Of a DNA stretch of 64,000 nucleotides, positions 17,759 to 26,865 are shown in pieces. The stretch is taken from NCBI RefSeq assembly GCF_016758255.1, contig NZ_QYAD01000001.1, positions 620,001 to 684,000 of the forward strand, in the 5' to 3' direction. The translations under genes and the position numbers were made by a program. Positions within the stretch are counted from its first letter, which is position 1, and the number at the start of each line of letters is the position of its first letter. This DNA comes from Leucobacter chromiireducens subsp. chromiireducens. Its GTDB lineage: Bacteria > Actinomycetota > Actinomycetes > Actinomycetales > Microbacteriaceae. Under the pieces are notes generated by a model, which was not told the DNA's origin, did not search any database, and worked only from the letters and a program-made list of their open reading frames with translations.

Positions 17759-18901
17759 ATGACTGCCTTCCGTGAGCTTCCGGGGGCAGTCGTTGTCCGC
17801 GATCTCGGCGTGCCCGCTCACTACGGTGAGCCGCTCGCTGAGCAGCGTGCCCTCGCGGAGGGACGTGCGCTCGTCGACCTCTCGCACCGCGGTGTGATCA
17901 TCGTTGAGGGCGCCGACCGTCTGAGCTGGCTGCACTCGATGACGAGCCAGCAGCTCGCTGGCCTGCGCCCGGGGATCAGCACGGAAACGATGCTGCTCGA
18001 CCCCAACGGACGCATTGAGCGAGCCATTCGTCTGGTTGACGATGGGGAGCGCGCCTGGCTGCTCGTCGACGAGGGATCCGCAGAGCCGCTCACTGAGTTC
18101 TTGACCCGGATGCGCTTCGCGCTGCGTGTGAGTGTGCGAGACGCGTCCGACGAGTTCGCTGCCGTGCTCGCGTTCGCGGGCCCGGCGACCGAGCTGTTGC
18201 GTGCGGCGAGCCCCGCTGCGATCTGGGAGGATCCGTGGCGCGGGGTGCTTCCCGGCGGTGTGCAGTATGCGAAGACCGAAGCGCACGCGGGAGCCGAGTG
18301 GAGCGCGACACAGTTCATCTTCCCGCGCGCTGAGCTTGCCGGCCTGGCTGCACGTGTCGCCGCGGGCGAGACGCAGGCTGCGGGGCTACTCGCGCTCGAC
18401 GCCCTGGAGGTGCGTGCGTGGCGCCCAGCGCAGCACGCCGATGTCGATGAGCGCGCGATCCCGCACGAGCTTGATTGGCTGCGCACCGCCGTGCACCTCA
18501 CGAAGGGGTGCTACCGCGGGCAGGAAACTATTGCGAAGGTCCACAACCTGGGGCACCCGCCGCGACGCCTAGTGCTGCTGCACCTGGACGGCTCCGGCGG
18601 ATCGCTTCCCGAGGCGGGCGCACTCGTGTTCCGCGCGGGGGAGGCACAGACGCCCGATGCGCGTCCGGTCGGCCGAGTGACCCGCGCGGCGCTGCACTAT
18701 GAGTGGGGCGGCATCGCGCTCGCACTGCTCAAGCGCTCGGTGCCGGAGGACGCGGCGCTCGAGGTGCGCGGCGGGGAGAACGGTGGGGACGCGAAGGTTC
18801 CCGTCTCCGAGGTGGCCGAGGTGATTGCTGCGGCGCAGGAGGTCATCGTGCCAGCTGACGCTGGGGCGGCCCGAGAGATCCCGCGCCTGAAGCGGCTCTA
18901 G
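17759..18901 (+). CDS. ygfZ: YgfZ/GcvT-like folate-binding protein
   Basis: 380 residues. The diagnostic motif KGCYRGQE is at about residues 249-256, with the conserved Cys. The N-terminal half matches the GcvT-like fold (DRLSWLHSMTSQQLAGL, LLDPNGRIE). YgfZ/IBA57 proteins bind tetrahydrofolate and help assemble or repair iron-sulfur clusters, including in MiaB-type enzymes. Start ATG 17759 follows GGAGGAG at good distance. It is preceded by the 36-residue membrane peptide and followed by gpmA, which has its own promoter. Confidence 0.93.
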   Translation: MTAFRELPGAVVVRDLGVPAHYGEPLAEQRALAEGRALVDLSHRGVIIVEGADRLSWLHSMTSQQLAGLRPGISTETMLLDPNGRIERAIRLVDDGERAWLLVDEGSAEPLTEFLTRMRFALRVSVRDASDEFAAVLAFAGPATELLRAASPAAIWEDPWRGVLPGGVQYAKTEAHAGAEWSATQFIFPRAELAGLAARVAAGETQAAGLLALDALEVRAWRPAQHADVDERAIPHELDWLRTAVHLTKGCYRGQETIAKVHNLGHPPRRLVLLHLDGSGGSLPEAGALVFRAGEAQTPDARPVGRVTRAALHYEWGGIALALLKRSVPEDAALEVRGGENGGDAKVPVSEVAEVIAAAQEVIVPADAGAAREIPRLKRL

Positions 18902-18950
18902 TCTTTCGTTTCGGGGGTCATGCGCTCACGAGCATCGGCAAGCGACCGGA

Positions 18951-18956
18951 TAGGCT
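18951..18956 (+). promoter_or_regulatory. -10 box of a leaderless-type promoter
   Basis: TAGGCT lies 6 nt before the gpmA ATG at 18963; the gap AGAGGT could also serve as a weak ribosome site if initiation of transcription is further upstream. Confidence 0.5.
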
Positions 18957-18962
18957 AGAGGT

Positions 18963-19706
18963 ATGACGAACACGCTGATCTTGCTGCGCCACGGGCAGAG
19001 CGAGTGGAACCAGAAGAACCTCTTCACTGGCTGGGTCGACGTCCGGCTCACCGAGCAGGGACGCGGCGAGGCTGCCCGCGCCGGCGAGCAGCTCGCAGCT
19101 GCCGGTCTCCTGCCCGACGTGCTGCACACCTCGGTGTTGAGCCGTGCGATTCAGACGTCGAACCTCGCGCTCGACACTGCAGATCGACTGTGGATCCCCG
19201 TGAAGCGCTCCTGGCGTCTCAACGAGCGCCACTACGGTGCGCTGCAGGGCCTCGACAAGGCGGAGACCCTTGAGAAGTACGGCGAGGAGCAGTTCATGGA
19301 GTGGCGCCGCTCCTTCGATACCCCGCCGCCCGCGCTGGATGATGCGAGCGAGTGGTCGCAGTCGCGCGACCCCCGCTACGCAGGCATCGACGGTGTGCGC
19401 CCGCAGACCGAATGCCTGAAGGACGTCATTGAGCGCCTCGTCCCGTACTGGGAGGGCGAGATCCTGCCCGACCTGAACGCGGGCCAGACCGTGCTCGTCA
19501 CCGCACACGGCAACTCGCTGCGCGCACTCGTGAAGCACCTCGAGGGCATCTCGGATGCGGATATCGCATCGCTGAACATCCCGACCGGCATGCCGCTCGT
19601 GTACGACATCAACGAGGACGGCACCCCCGCGGGCGCCGGTCGCTACCTTGACCCCGAGGCCGCCGCTGCCGGCGCCGCTGCGGTCGCTGCGCAGGGCAAG
19701 CACTAG
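18963..19706 (+). CDS. gpmA: 2,3-bisphosphoglycerate-dependent phosphoglycerate mutase
   Basis: 247 residues. The catalytic RHG motif is Arg9-His10-Gly11 in [12 protein letters not shown], and the family signature [11 protein letters not shown] follows. A second catalytic region, [19 protein letters not shown], is at about residues 180-198, with [14 protein letters not shown] between them. It interconverts 3- and 2-phosphoglycerate in glycolysis. The Ala-rich end ([11 protein letters not shown]) is an actinobacterial extension. It is monocistronic, followed by a good hairpin. Confidence 0.97.
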   Translation: MTNTLILLRHGQSEWNQKNLFTGWVDVRLTEQGRGEAARAGEQLAAAGLLPDVLHTSVLSRAIQTSNLALDTADRLWIPVKRSWRLNERHYGALQGLDKAETLEKYGEEQFMEWRRSFDTPPPALDDASEWSQSRDPRYAGIDGVRPQTECLKDVIERLVPYWEGEILPDLNAGQTVLVTAHGNSLRALVKHLEGISDADIASLNIPTGMPLVYDINEDGTPAGAGRYLDPEAAAAGAAAVAAQGKH

Positions 19707-19735
19707 CTCAGCGCGGCGGGTTCCCCGCCAGTTCC

Positions 19736-19772
19736 CACGGCCCCGTTGCGCCTCGCGTTCAGCGGGGCCGTG
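19736..19772 (+). terminator. gpmA terminator
   Basis: CACGGCCCCG pairs with CGGGGCCGTG around a 17-nt loop, followed by GCGTTTCC. It lies 30 bp after the gpmA stop. The rest of the gap up to 19962 shows nothing further. Confidence 0.7.
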
Positions 19773-19962
19773 GCGTTTCCGGGGCGAGCGGAGCCCGCAC
19801 AACCGTGCGGAGATACAGCAGTGCCCGCACCGGTTTCACGTCATCCCGGTGCGGGCAATGGTGCAGCATTGCAGCTGGCTCAAATTCACGCGGGAACGCA
19901 GCGAACCGGATGGCTCGCTGCGCGCACGAATGCGAGGAGCGCCTCAGCCTGGCGCCACGACG

Positions 19963-20151
19963 TTAATCGTCGTCGTTATCCTCATCTGCGTTGTACTTGT
20001 CCGCGTACTCGGCCCAGGGGTCTTCGCCCGAATGCTTCTCGGATTCAGATGCGAGCTCTCGCTCAAGCGCCGAGTAGTTCGTATCGGGGCTGAAATACTT
20101 CAGCTCCCGTGCGACCTTGGTGTGCTTTGCCTTCTGACGGCCGCGCCCCAT
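19963..20151 (-). CDS. DUF3073 family protein
   Basis: 62 residues from ATG 20151, preceded by a strong AAGGGGGT site; the longer frame to 20247 has no support. The start MGRGRQKAKHTKVARELKYF is the diagnostic DUF3073 beginning, and the middle FSPDTNYSALERELA also matches. It ends in an acidic run (NADEDNDDD). A basic head and acidic tail suggest a nucleic-acid- or ribosome-associated small protein; no function is established. It is a family restricted to actinobacteria and usually monocistronic. Confidence 0.92.
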   Translation of the reverse strand: MGRGRQKAKHTKVARELKYFSPDTNYSALERELASESEKHSGEDPWAEYADKYNADEDNDDD

Positions 20152-20174
20152 GCGTGACCCCCTTACACATTCGG

Positions 20175-20200
20175 GCCTCGCGGAATATGCGCCGCGAGGC
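20175..20200 (-). other. 5'-leader hairpin of the DUF3073 mRNA
   Basis: GCCTCGCGG and CCGCGAGGC with an 8-nt loop lie between a TAGAAT -10 box (20232-20237, minus strand) and the ribosome binding site. It could stabilise the mRNA or control translation. Confidence 0.4.
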
Positions 20201-20231
20201 AAGTACCAATTTAAATAGACGTATGGAGCAG

Positions 20232-20237
20232 ATTCTA
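20232..20237 (-). promoter_or_regulatory. -10 box of the DUF3073 gene
   Basis: TAGAAT on the minus strand, implying a leader of about 75 nt that carries the 20175-20200 hairpin. Confidence 0.45.
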
Positions 20238-20270
20238 GCATGACCACCGTGCGCTGAGATCGCTGGCCGT

Positions 20271-20276
20271 TACGAT
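20271..20276 (+). promoter_or_regulatory. -10 box of a leaderless-type promoter
   Basis: TACGAT lies 6 nt before ATG 20283. Confidence 0.5.
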
Positions 20277-20282
20277 AAAGCC

Positions 20283-20924
20283 ATGACCTCTTCTCGCCCG
20301 CGCCCGTTGCGGATCGTGCTGATCGTGCTTTTCGTGGTGGCGCTCCTCGTGCTCGCCGGAGTTCTTGCCGTGCTGATCCCGATCCTCACGCACCAGAGCG
20401 CGGGCGGATCCGGCCAGGAACTGCCGCAAGACTACGTTTCCTCAGTGGAGGCGAAGGGGGCCGATGGTCGCACTCGCGAGCTGTCGGCGAAGACCGCAGA
20501 CGGCGCGGACGCGGAGCTCGAAAATATCGCCCCGGGCGAGTCGCTCGTTGTCACCGGCTCCGGCTTTGATTCCGGCATCGGCATATACCTGGCAATCTGT
20601 GCGATCCCGGCCACCCCGGATGAGAAGCCGGGCCCCTGCCTGGGCGGCATCCCCGAGGGTGCCGAGACTGGCGAGGCGAACGCAGAGACCGGGCTGTCGA
20701 GCGCGTGGATTACGAGCGACTGGGCGTGGCGTGCATTCGCGACGCAGAGCTACGACGACAACGCGAGCGGCTCGTTCACTGCGACGCTGACGGTGCCCCC
20801 GCCCACGGTCGATGGCCTGGACTGCCGGGTCTCGCGCTGCGCGATCACCACGCGCGCCGACCACACCGCGGCGAAGGATCGCGTGCAGGACATGATGCTC
20901 CCGGTCGCGTTCCGTACCGAGTAG
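20283..20924 (+). CDS. Membrane-anchored extracellular protein with neocarzinostatin-like fold
   Basis: 213 residues. A single membrane anchor (about residues 8-35) is followed by an extracellular domain. Its core resembles the neocarzinostatin-like beta-sandwich found in actinobacterial cell-surface and heme-uptake loci: SLVVTGSGFDSGIGIYLAIC, CLGGIP, SFTATLTVPPP, then a Cys pair DCRVSRCAITTRADHTA and the ending MMLPVAFRTE. Four cysteines could form two disulfides. No HtaA, sortase or heme importer gene is nearby, so its ligand is unknown. It is convergent with the DUF445 gene. Confidence 0.75.
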   Translation: MTSSRPRPLRIVLIVLFVVALLVLAGVLAVLIPILTHQSAGGSGQELPQDYVSSVEAKGADGRTRELSAKTADGADAELENIAPGESLVVTGSGFDSGIGIYLAICAIPATPDEKPGPCLGGIPEGAETGEANAETGLSSAWITSDWAWRAFATQSYDDNASGSFTATLTVPPPTVDGLDCRVSRCAITTRADHTAAKDRVQDMMLPVAFRTE

Positions 20925-20972
20925 CCGCGAACGAACGGGGGACCACGGGCGGCGATCCTACGCTCGCACGAG

Positions 20973-22268
20973 CTACCCCACGAGTGGCGCGATGACTAGC
21001 GTCGCGATCGCGAAGATGGTGAGGCCCGCAAGCGAACCCACCACGGTGCCGTTGATGCGGATGAACTGCAGGTCCTTGCCGACCTGAAGTTCGATCTTCT
21101 CGGCGGCTTCGCGGGCGTCCCAGCGCTGCACGGTTTCCGAGATGACGCCCGCCAGGTCGTGCCGGTAGTTGCGCACCAGGTGCTCGACCACACCCATCAC
21201 CCAGACGTCGATCTTGTACTGAAGCGTGGCGTCGGCGACGAGTCTGCGGCCGAAGTCCTGGGCCGCCCGCACCATACGCACGCGCAGATCGCTCTTCGGA
21301 TCTTCGAGCATGGCGACGAGCGCCGCGCGGGCGGTGTCCCAGGTGCTCGCAGCAAGCGCTCGCACGCGCGGGCTGTCGAAGACCTCTCGCTTGAAGCTCT
21401 CGAGCTGCTGCTGCAGGTGCTCCTGCTCCTGCAGGTCGCGGGCCAGATCACCGAGAAACTTTGTGACCGCGATCCGGAAGGGGTGGTTCGGCTCGGTGGC
21501 AACTTTCTGGGCAAAGCGCACGGCCTCCGAGTGCAGCCGGTTGTCAACGAACTTCTCGACGACGCTCGGCATCCACGAGGGCAGGCGTGAGGAGATCACA
21601 CGGTCGAAGGCCTCAGGGTGGCCGACGAGCCACTCCTCCATGCGCTCCGCCGCGATATCGAGCAGTGCCTCGTGGTGGCCCCCCGTCACGAAGGAGTCGG
21701 CGGCCCGGCCGAGCAGTGGACCCCACTCGGGGTCGACCACGTGCTTGCGCACGAGCACCTCGATGAAGTCCTGCACATCGTTGTCATTCAGTACAGTCAT
21801 CGCGCCGAGCCCCGCGCTCGCTACCATGCCCGCGGCGCGCTCGGCATTCGCGCGCTCGGAGAGCCACACGCCTGCCGTACGAGCCCCGCTGATCTCGGCG
21901 AGCTTCGCGTGCACCACCTCGTCGGCGAGGAAGTTCTCCTCGACGAAGGAGCCGAGGCCCTCGCCAATCTCATCCTTCTTGTTTGAAATGAGGTTGGTGT
22001 GCGGGATCTTGATGCCGAGCGGATGGCGGAAGAGCGCGGTGACGGCGAACCAGTCCGCGAGCGCGCCGACCATGCCGCCCTCGCTCGCCGCGCGAACGTA
22101 GCCGAGCCAGGGGTATCGCTCCTGGAGCACGAAGGATACGACGAACACGACCGCCATGCCGATCAGCAGCCCCACCGCAATGCGTTGCATACGGCGGAGG
22201 TCGCGCAGGCGCTGGAAATCGTCGGGGGTCACAGCGCCCAGGGTGCGTCGGCTTTGAGACAGCGGCAT
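20973..22268 (-). CDS. DUF445 family membrane protein
   Basis: 431 residues from ATG 22268 (an in-frame ATG at 22277 is possible). An N-terminal membrane pair (about residues 25-75, containing EGGMVGALADWFAVTALFRH, a DUF445 hallmark) is followed by IKIPHTNLISNKKDEIGEGL. A long helical cytosolic region comes next, and a C-terminal membrane segment ends ATLVIAPLVG. The family is widespread and has no firm function; a membrane-organising role has been proposed for relatives. It is divergent from the RND pump with starts about 105 bp apart, each with its own -10 box. Confidence 0.9.
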   Translation of the reverse strand: MPLSQSRRTLGAVTPDDFQRLRDLRRMQRIAVGLLIGMAVVFVVSFVLQERYPWLGYVRAASEGGMVGALADWFAVTALFRHPLGIKIPHTNLISNKKDEIGEGLGSFVEENFLADEVVHAKLAEISGARTAGVWLSERANAERAAGMVASAGLGAMTVLNDNDVQDFIEVLVRKHVVDPEWGPLLGRAADSFVTGGHHEALLDIAAERMEEWLVGHPEAFDRVISSRLPSWMPSVVEKFVDNRLHSEAVRFAQKVATEPNHPFRIAVTKFLGDLARDLQEQEHLQQQLESFKREVFDSPRVRALAASTWDTARAALVAMLEDPKSDLRVRMVRAAQDFGRRLVADATLQYKIDVWVMGVVEHLVRNYRHDLAGVISETVQRWDAREAAEKIELQVGKDLQFIRINGTVVGSLAGLTIFAIATLVIAPLVG

Positions 22269-22275
22269 ACCCAGC

Positions 22276-22281
22276 ATTATG
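22276..22281 (-). promoter_or_regulatory. -10 box of a leaderless-type promoter
   Basis: CATAAT on the minus strand, 7 nt before ATG 22268 of the DUF445 gene. Confidence 0.45.
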
Positions 22282-22361
22282 GCTGGTCCGGGCGAGTGTT
22301 GCCGACCACACTCCGCACGGAGTTCGCGGCGCGCAAACTGGGCGGGAGTGGCGCGGCATGG

Positions 22362-22367
22362 GATAAT
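22362..22367 (+). promoter_or_regulatory. -10 box of a leaderless-type promoter
   Basis: GATAAT lies 7 nt before ATG 22375, supporting that start for the RND pump over the longer frame from 22279. Confidence 0.5.
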
Positions 22368-22374
22368 CGTGCGC

Positions 22375-25300
22375 ATGCACCAGCTCACGGCGCTCAGCCT
22401 GAAGAATCGTGCCCTGATCGCGCTTGTGACCATCGTTGCGGCGGTGTTCGGTCTCATCGGGATGGGCTCGCTCAAGCAAGAACTCATGCCCTCCGTGCAG
22501 TTCCCGGCGATCGCGGTCGTTACGAGCTACCCGGGCGCCTCCCCGGAGGTCGTGAACGCCGACGTCTCCGAGCACATCGAGACCGCGCTCCGCGGCGTGC
22601 CCAACCTCGAGAGCTCCACGGCGACCTCGAGCACCGGCGCATCGATGGTGCTTGCGCAGTTCACGTACGGCGTGGATATCGCTGCCACCGAGCAGAAGGT
22701 CGAGCGTGCGATCAGTCGCATCTCGAAGATGCTGCCGGCGGCCGCGGACACGCAGGTGATGTCGGGCAGCATCGACGACTTCCCGGTGATCCAGATTGCG
22801 GTGACTCCCGCGGAGGGAGAGACGCCCGAGCACGCGGCCGAGCTCGTGACCCGTATCGCGGTTCCCGAGATCTCCGATCTTCCCGGAGTGCGCGACGCGC
22901 AGCTCGCGGGTGCGCGACCGGACCGCGTGACGATCACGCCGAACGCCGCGGCACTCGCCTCGAACGGTCTCACGGCGCAGTCGATCACGGATACTCTGCA
23001 GCAGAGTGGTGTGCTGGTTGCCGCTGGCACGGTGAGCGACGGCGACCGCACGCTCGCGGTGCAGGCCGGCTCTGATATTGATTCGGCCGAGCAGATTGGG
23101 GCGCTGCCGATCGCGGTGAGCGCCGGGCAGCTTGAGGCGCAGCAGCGCGCTCTGGTCGCGCAGCAGGAGGCCGCGGCTGAGCAGCTGCGACCGGGGGCGT
23201 TGCCGGGCGCATTGCCCGAGGTGGAGCCCGCGCCCGCGCTCGAACCTCTGAAGATCTCCGATGTTGCGGATGTCGAGCTGGGACCGGGGCCCGTTGAGAG
23301 TATCTCGCGGGTTGACGGGGCGCCTGCCCTCACCATTGGCGTCACCAAGATGTCCGCAGCGAACACCGTCGACGTCTCGCACGCCGTGCAGGAGAAGCTC
23401 GACGAACTCGCCGATCAACTCGGCGGCGCGAAGCTCAGCGTCATCTTCGACCAGGCCCCCTATGTGGAGCAGTCGATCGAGACGCTCACCACGGAGGGCA
23501 TGCTCGGCCTCGTCTTCGCGGTGCTCGTGATCCTGGTCTTCCTCATGTCGATTCGCGCGACGCTCGTCACCGCGATCTCGATTCCCACCTCGGTGCTGCT
23601 CACCTTCGTGGGGCTGAACTTCGCGGACTACACGCTGAACATGCTGACGCTCGGCGCGCTCACGATCTCGATCGGCCGCGTGGTCGACGACTCGATCGTG
23701 GTCATCGAGAACATCAAGCGCCACCTCGTGAATGAGGGGGACCGGGCCGCGACCATCGTTCGCGCAGTTCGCGAGGTCGCCGGCGCGATCACCGCGTCGA
23801 CGGTCACCACGGTGGCGGTGTTCCTGCCCATGGCATTCGTTGGGGGCATGGTCGGCGAGCTGTTCCGGCCGTTCGCGTTCACCGTGACGATTGCGCTTGC
23901 CGCATCGCTGCTCGTGTCACTCACGATCGTGCCCGTGTTGGCCTACTGGTTCCTTCGACCTGAGAACGCGGAGAAGAGGCCGAGCGCGCTCGCCGCAAAG
24001 CTGGGGCGCCCGGGCGCCCGGCGTGCCACCGCGCGTCTTGCGGAGTCTCGTCCGGCTGGGCAGCCGACCGCCCTGCAACGCTGGTACCGCCCCGTGATCG
24101 ACTGGACGCTCCGGCGCCCCGGCATCACGCTGATGATTGCGGCGCTCGTGTTCGGCGGCACGGTGGCCGCGACGCCGCTCATGAAGACCAACTTCATGGG
24201 ATCTGACGAGCAGAACTCCGTCGGCCTGGTGCAGACGCTCGCGCCGGGCACGAGCCTCGACGCACAGCTCGCCCAGGCAAAGCGAGTGGAGGAAGCGCTC
24301 GCTGACGTGCCGGCGGTGGAGACAGTGCAGGTGACGGTTGGCAGCACCGGTGGCGGCATGGCAGCCATCTTTGGCGGCGGGGGCGACGGTGCGATCAACT
24401 ACTCGCTCACCACGAACCCGGACGCAGACCAGGCGAAGGTGCAGGACGACATTCGCGCTGCAGTGAAGCCGCTCACGGACGCGGGTGAATTCTCCCTCGG
24501 GCAGTCGGGCGGCGGTGTGACGATGTCGAGCGCAATCGAGGTTGGGGTCACCGCGCCGGACCAGGCGACCTTGGAAGAGGCGAGCGACGCCGTGCTCACG
24601 GAGCTGCGAGCGGCCGACGGGCTCAAGCAGGTTGAGAGCGATCTTGGGCAGTCGCGCCCCTACCTCTCCGTGACGGTCAATCGTGAGGCAGCCGCGAAGG
24701 TCGGGCTCAGCGAGGCGGCCGTCGCCGGCCAGGTGGCGCAGCAGATGCAGCCCACACAGATCGGGCAGATCTCCATCGATGATTCGGGCACCTCCGTGTA
24801 CCTCGCGGCGGCCGATGCGCCGAACGATGAGGCTGGGGTGGCCGCGCTGCAGATTCAGACTGCAGACGGTGCTCGTGCGCTGAGCTCGCTCGCCACGGTC
24901 GAGATTGCGGACGGGCCGGTGACCATTCGCACCGAGGACACCTCGCGCATGGTGACCATTTCGGCGCTGCCGCAGGGAGACGATCTCAGTGCGGCAAGCA
25001 CCGCGGTGAACCAGGCGCTCGATCGGGTGAAGCTGCCCGCGGGCGCAAGCGCGAAGATCGGCGGCGTGATGTCGCAGCAGTCTGAGGCGTTTGGTCAGCT
25101 CGGTCTCGCGCTGCTCGTTGCGATCCTGATTGTGTACGTGGTGATGGTGGCGACGTTCCGCAGCCTGCTGCAGCCGCTCCTGCTGCTCATCTCCGTGCCG
25201 TTCGCCGCAACGGGCGCGATTCTGCTGCTCATCGCCACCGGGATTCCGTTGGGCGTTGCATCGCTCATCGGTGTCCTCATGCTGATCGGCATCGTGGTGA

Positions 25301-26865
25301 CCAACGCGATCGTGCTGATCGACCTCGTGAATCAATACCGTGAGCGTGGAGATTCGCTGCACGACGCGGTGGTGCACGGCGCGCTCCAGCGTCTTCGTCC
25401 GATCGTGATGACGGCGCTCGCGACAATTCTCGCGCTGACGCCCATGGGCATCGGCATCACCGGCAAGGGCGGGTTTATCTCGCAGCCGCTCGCGATCGTG
25501 GTGATTGGCGGCCTGCTGTCGTCGACGCTGCTCACCCTCATCGTGCTGCCGACCCTGTACTACGCCGTTGAGCGCCGCCGCGAGGGTGGCGCTCAGCGAC
25601 GACGTGCGCGGCGCGCTCCGAAGCGTGGCGGCGACGGTGAGGGACTGGTGCTCGCCGGTGCGGGGCTTGCGGGCGCGTCCCTTCCTGCGACGTCGGGCGA
25701 ACCGCTGGTCGCGGCTACTACTGCTGACTCGGGCGCAGGCGGCGCCGCGCACGGTGCACATGGTGCGCACGCGGTGACCGAGGCTGTCGCGGATCCCGAT
25801 CCGATTCCGGCAGCGGATCCCGCGGAACTGCCCGAGTTCGCTGCGGAGGATCTGCCGGCGCCGGTCTCGGCGAGCAACGCCGCGGCCCTCGTCGAGGAGG
25901 AACCGCTCGACGCTGCCGAGGTGGAGGAGATTGCGGCGGAGGCCGAGCGTGCCGAAGCCCTCGCCACTGAGGAGGCGCAGGCCGCGGAGGAGGCGCAGGC
26001 CGCGGAGGAGGCGCGTCTGGTCGAGGAGGCTCGGCTGGCTGAGGAAGCACTGGCGGCTGAAGAAGCCCGTGCCGTCGAAGTCGCGCGCGTTGCCGAGGTC
26101 GAGGCCGCGCGCGTTGCCGAAGCCGAGCTCGCACGAGCCGCCGAGCTTGAAGCGGAGCAGGCCGCTGCGGCAGCAGCTGAGGCCGAGGAAGCGGCGCGCC
26201 GCCAGCAGATCCTCAGCGAGCTGGTGCAGGCCGGGCTCGCGGCGCCCGAAACCTCCGGCGCGCACGCCTCGGTGCCGGTTTCGGCGGATGAGGATCCCGA
26301 TCCGAGTGCACCCGAGACGGTTGCCCTCGAGCTCCCCTCCGCGCCAGAACCCGCTGGCGCTGGCGCCGACATGGGGCCGGAGACGCAGCAGATGTCGATG
26401 AACCTGTCGGAGCTCGGGTTCACGGGGGAGCACAATCCGCTGACCGACAGCTCGACCGGGCTCGAAGCCGAGGCTGTGCACTCCGCGGAGGAACCTGACG
26501 TATCCTTGCCTGAGCCCTACACGGCACAGACACCCGATGCCGCACCGGTTCCCGACACGGAGCCCGTGTACGCAGGCCAGCCGGAGCCGGAGCCGGAGCC
26601 GGAGCTGTCCGAACAGCCCGAACTCGAACTCGAGCCCGAGCTGCCTGAACAGCCCGTCGATGTCACGCCGGAGATTCCGCAGGACGCGTTCCACGCGGAC
26701 TCCGCGGCTCCGCCCGTCACAGGCGAACTGAACTGGGAACAGCTGCTGTGGCAGGCCACCCAAGACATCGATGCCGAGTCCGACGCGCCGGCGCAGCCGA
26801 GCGACGGGTCGGCGAATGAACACCCCACCACCGGTCGCGATGCGACGGAAAGCGACGAGAAGTAG
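22375..26865 (+). CDS. RND efflux permease (HAE1 type) with long acidic C-terminal extension
   Basis: 1496 residues. The first about 1070 are a full RND pump. TM1 starts at residue 10, the two large extracytoplasmic loops are present, and the TM4 proton-relay pair is the Asp-Asp of GRVVDDSIVVIENI. A TM10 motif reads VVTNAIVLIDLVNQYRERG. Such pumps use the proton gradient to export drugs, lipids or peptides. Normal members end near TM12 (LPTLYYAVERRR). Here about 425 residues follow: Gly/Ala-rich, then an Ala/Glu/Arg coiled coil (about 1170-1280), then acidic Pro/Glu repeats. This tail would be cytosolic. The stop is directly followed by the ATG of a DEAD-box helicase with zero spacing. The pump part is certain; the tail's role is unknown. 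Confidence 0.92.
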   Translation: MHQLTALSLKNRALIALVTIVAAVFGLIGMGSLKQELMPSVQFPAIAVVTSYPGASPEVVNADVSEHIETALRGVPNLESSTATSSTGASMVLAQFTYGVDIAATEQKVERAISRISKMLPAAADTQVMSGSIDDFPVIQIAVTPAEGETPEHAAELVTRIAVPEISDLPGVRDAQLAGARPDRVTITPNAAALASNGLTAQSITDTLQQSGVLVAAGTVSDGDRTLAVQAGSDIDSAEQIGALPIAVSAGQLEAQQRALVAQQEAAAEQLRPGALPGALPEVEPAPALEPLKISDVADVELGPGPVESISRVDGAPALTIGVTKMSAANTVDVSHAVQEKLDELADQLGGAKLSVIFDQAPYVEQSIETLTTEGMLGLVFAVLVILVFLMSIRATLVTAISIPTSVLLTFVGLNFADYTLNMLTLGALTISIGRVVDDSIVVIENIKRHLVNEGDRAATIVRAVREVAGAITASTVTTVAVFLPMAFVGGMVGELFRPFAFTVTIALAASLLVSLTIVPVLAYWFLRPENAEKRPSALAAKLGRPGARRATARLAESRPAGQPTALQRWYRPVIDWTLRRPGITLMIAALVFGGTVAATPLMKTNFMGSDEQNSVGLVQTLAPGTSLDAQLAQAKRVEEALADVPAVETVQVTVGSTGGGMAAIFGGGGDGAINYSLTTNPDADQAKVQDDIRAAVKPLTDAGEFSLGQSGGGVTMSSAIEVGVTAPDQATLEEASDAVLTELRAADGLKQVESDLGQSRPYLSVTVNREAAAKVGLSEAAVAGQVAQQMQPTQIGQISIDDSGTSVYLAAADAPNDEAGVAALQIQTADGARALSSLATVEIADGPVTIRTEDTSRMVTISALPQGDDLSAASTAVNQALDRVKLPAGASAKIGGVMSQQSEAFGQLGLALLVAILIVYVVMVATFRSLLQPLLLLISVPFAATGAILLLIATGIPLGVASLIGVLMLIGIVVTNAIVLIDLVNQYRERGDSLHDAVVHGALQRLRPIVMTALATILALTPMGIGITGKGGFISQPLAIVVIGGLLSSTLLTLIVLPTLYYAVERRREGGAQRRRARRAPKRGGDGEGLVLAGAGLAGASLPATSGEPLVAATTADSGAGGAAHGAHGAHAVTEAVADPDPIPAADPAELPEFAAEDLPAPVSASNAAALVEEEPLDAAEVEEIAAEAERAEALATEEAQAAEEAQAAEEARLVEEARLAEEALAAEEARAVEVARVAEVEAARVAEAELARAAELEAEQAAAAAAEAEEAARRQQILSELVQAGLAAPETSGAHASVPVSADEDPDPSAPETVALELPSAPEPAGAGADMGPETQQMSMNLSELGFTGEHNPLTDSSTGLEAEAVHSAEEPDVSLPEPYTAQTPDAAPVPDTEPVYAGQPEPEPEPELSEQPELELEPELPEQPVDVTPEIPQDAFHADSAAPPVTGELNWEQLLWQATQDIDAESDAPAQPSDGSANEHPTTGRDATESDEK
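25958..26215 (+). repeat. Ala/Glu heptad-like coding repeats in the RND tail
   Basis: Near-identical 18-nt units (gaggaggcgcaggccgcg) start the tract and degenerate downstream into related EEAR/EEAL/EVAR units, giving a coiled-coil of roughly 85 residues. DNA of this type is prone to unit gain and loss. Confidence 0.75.
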
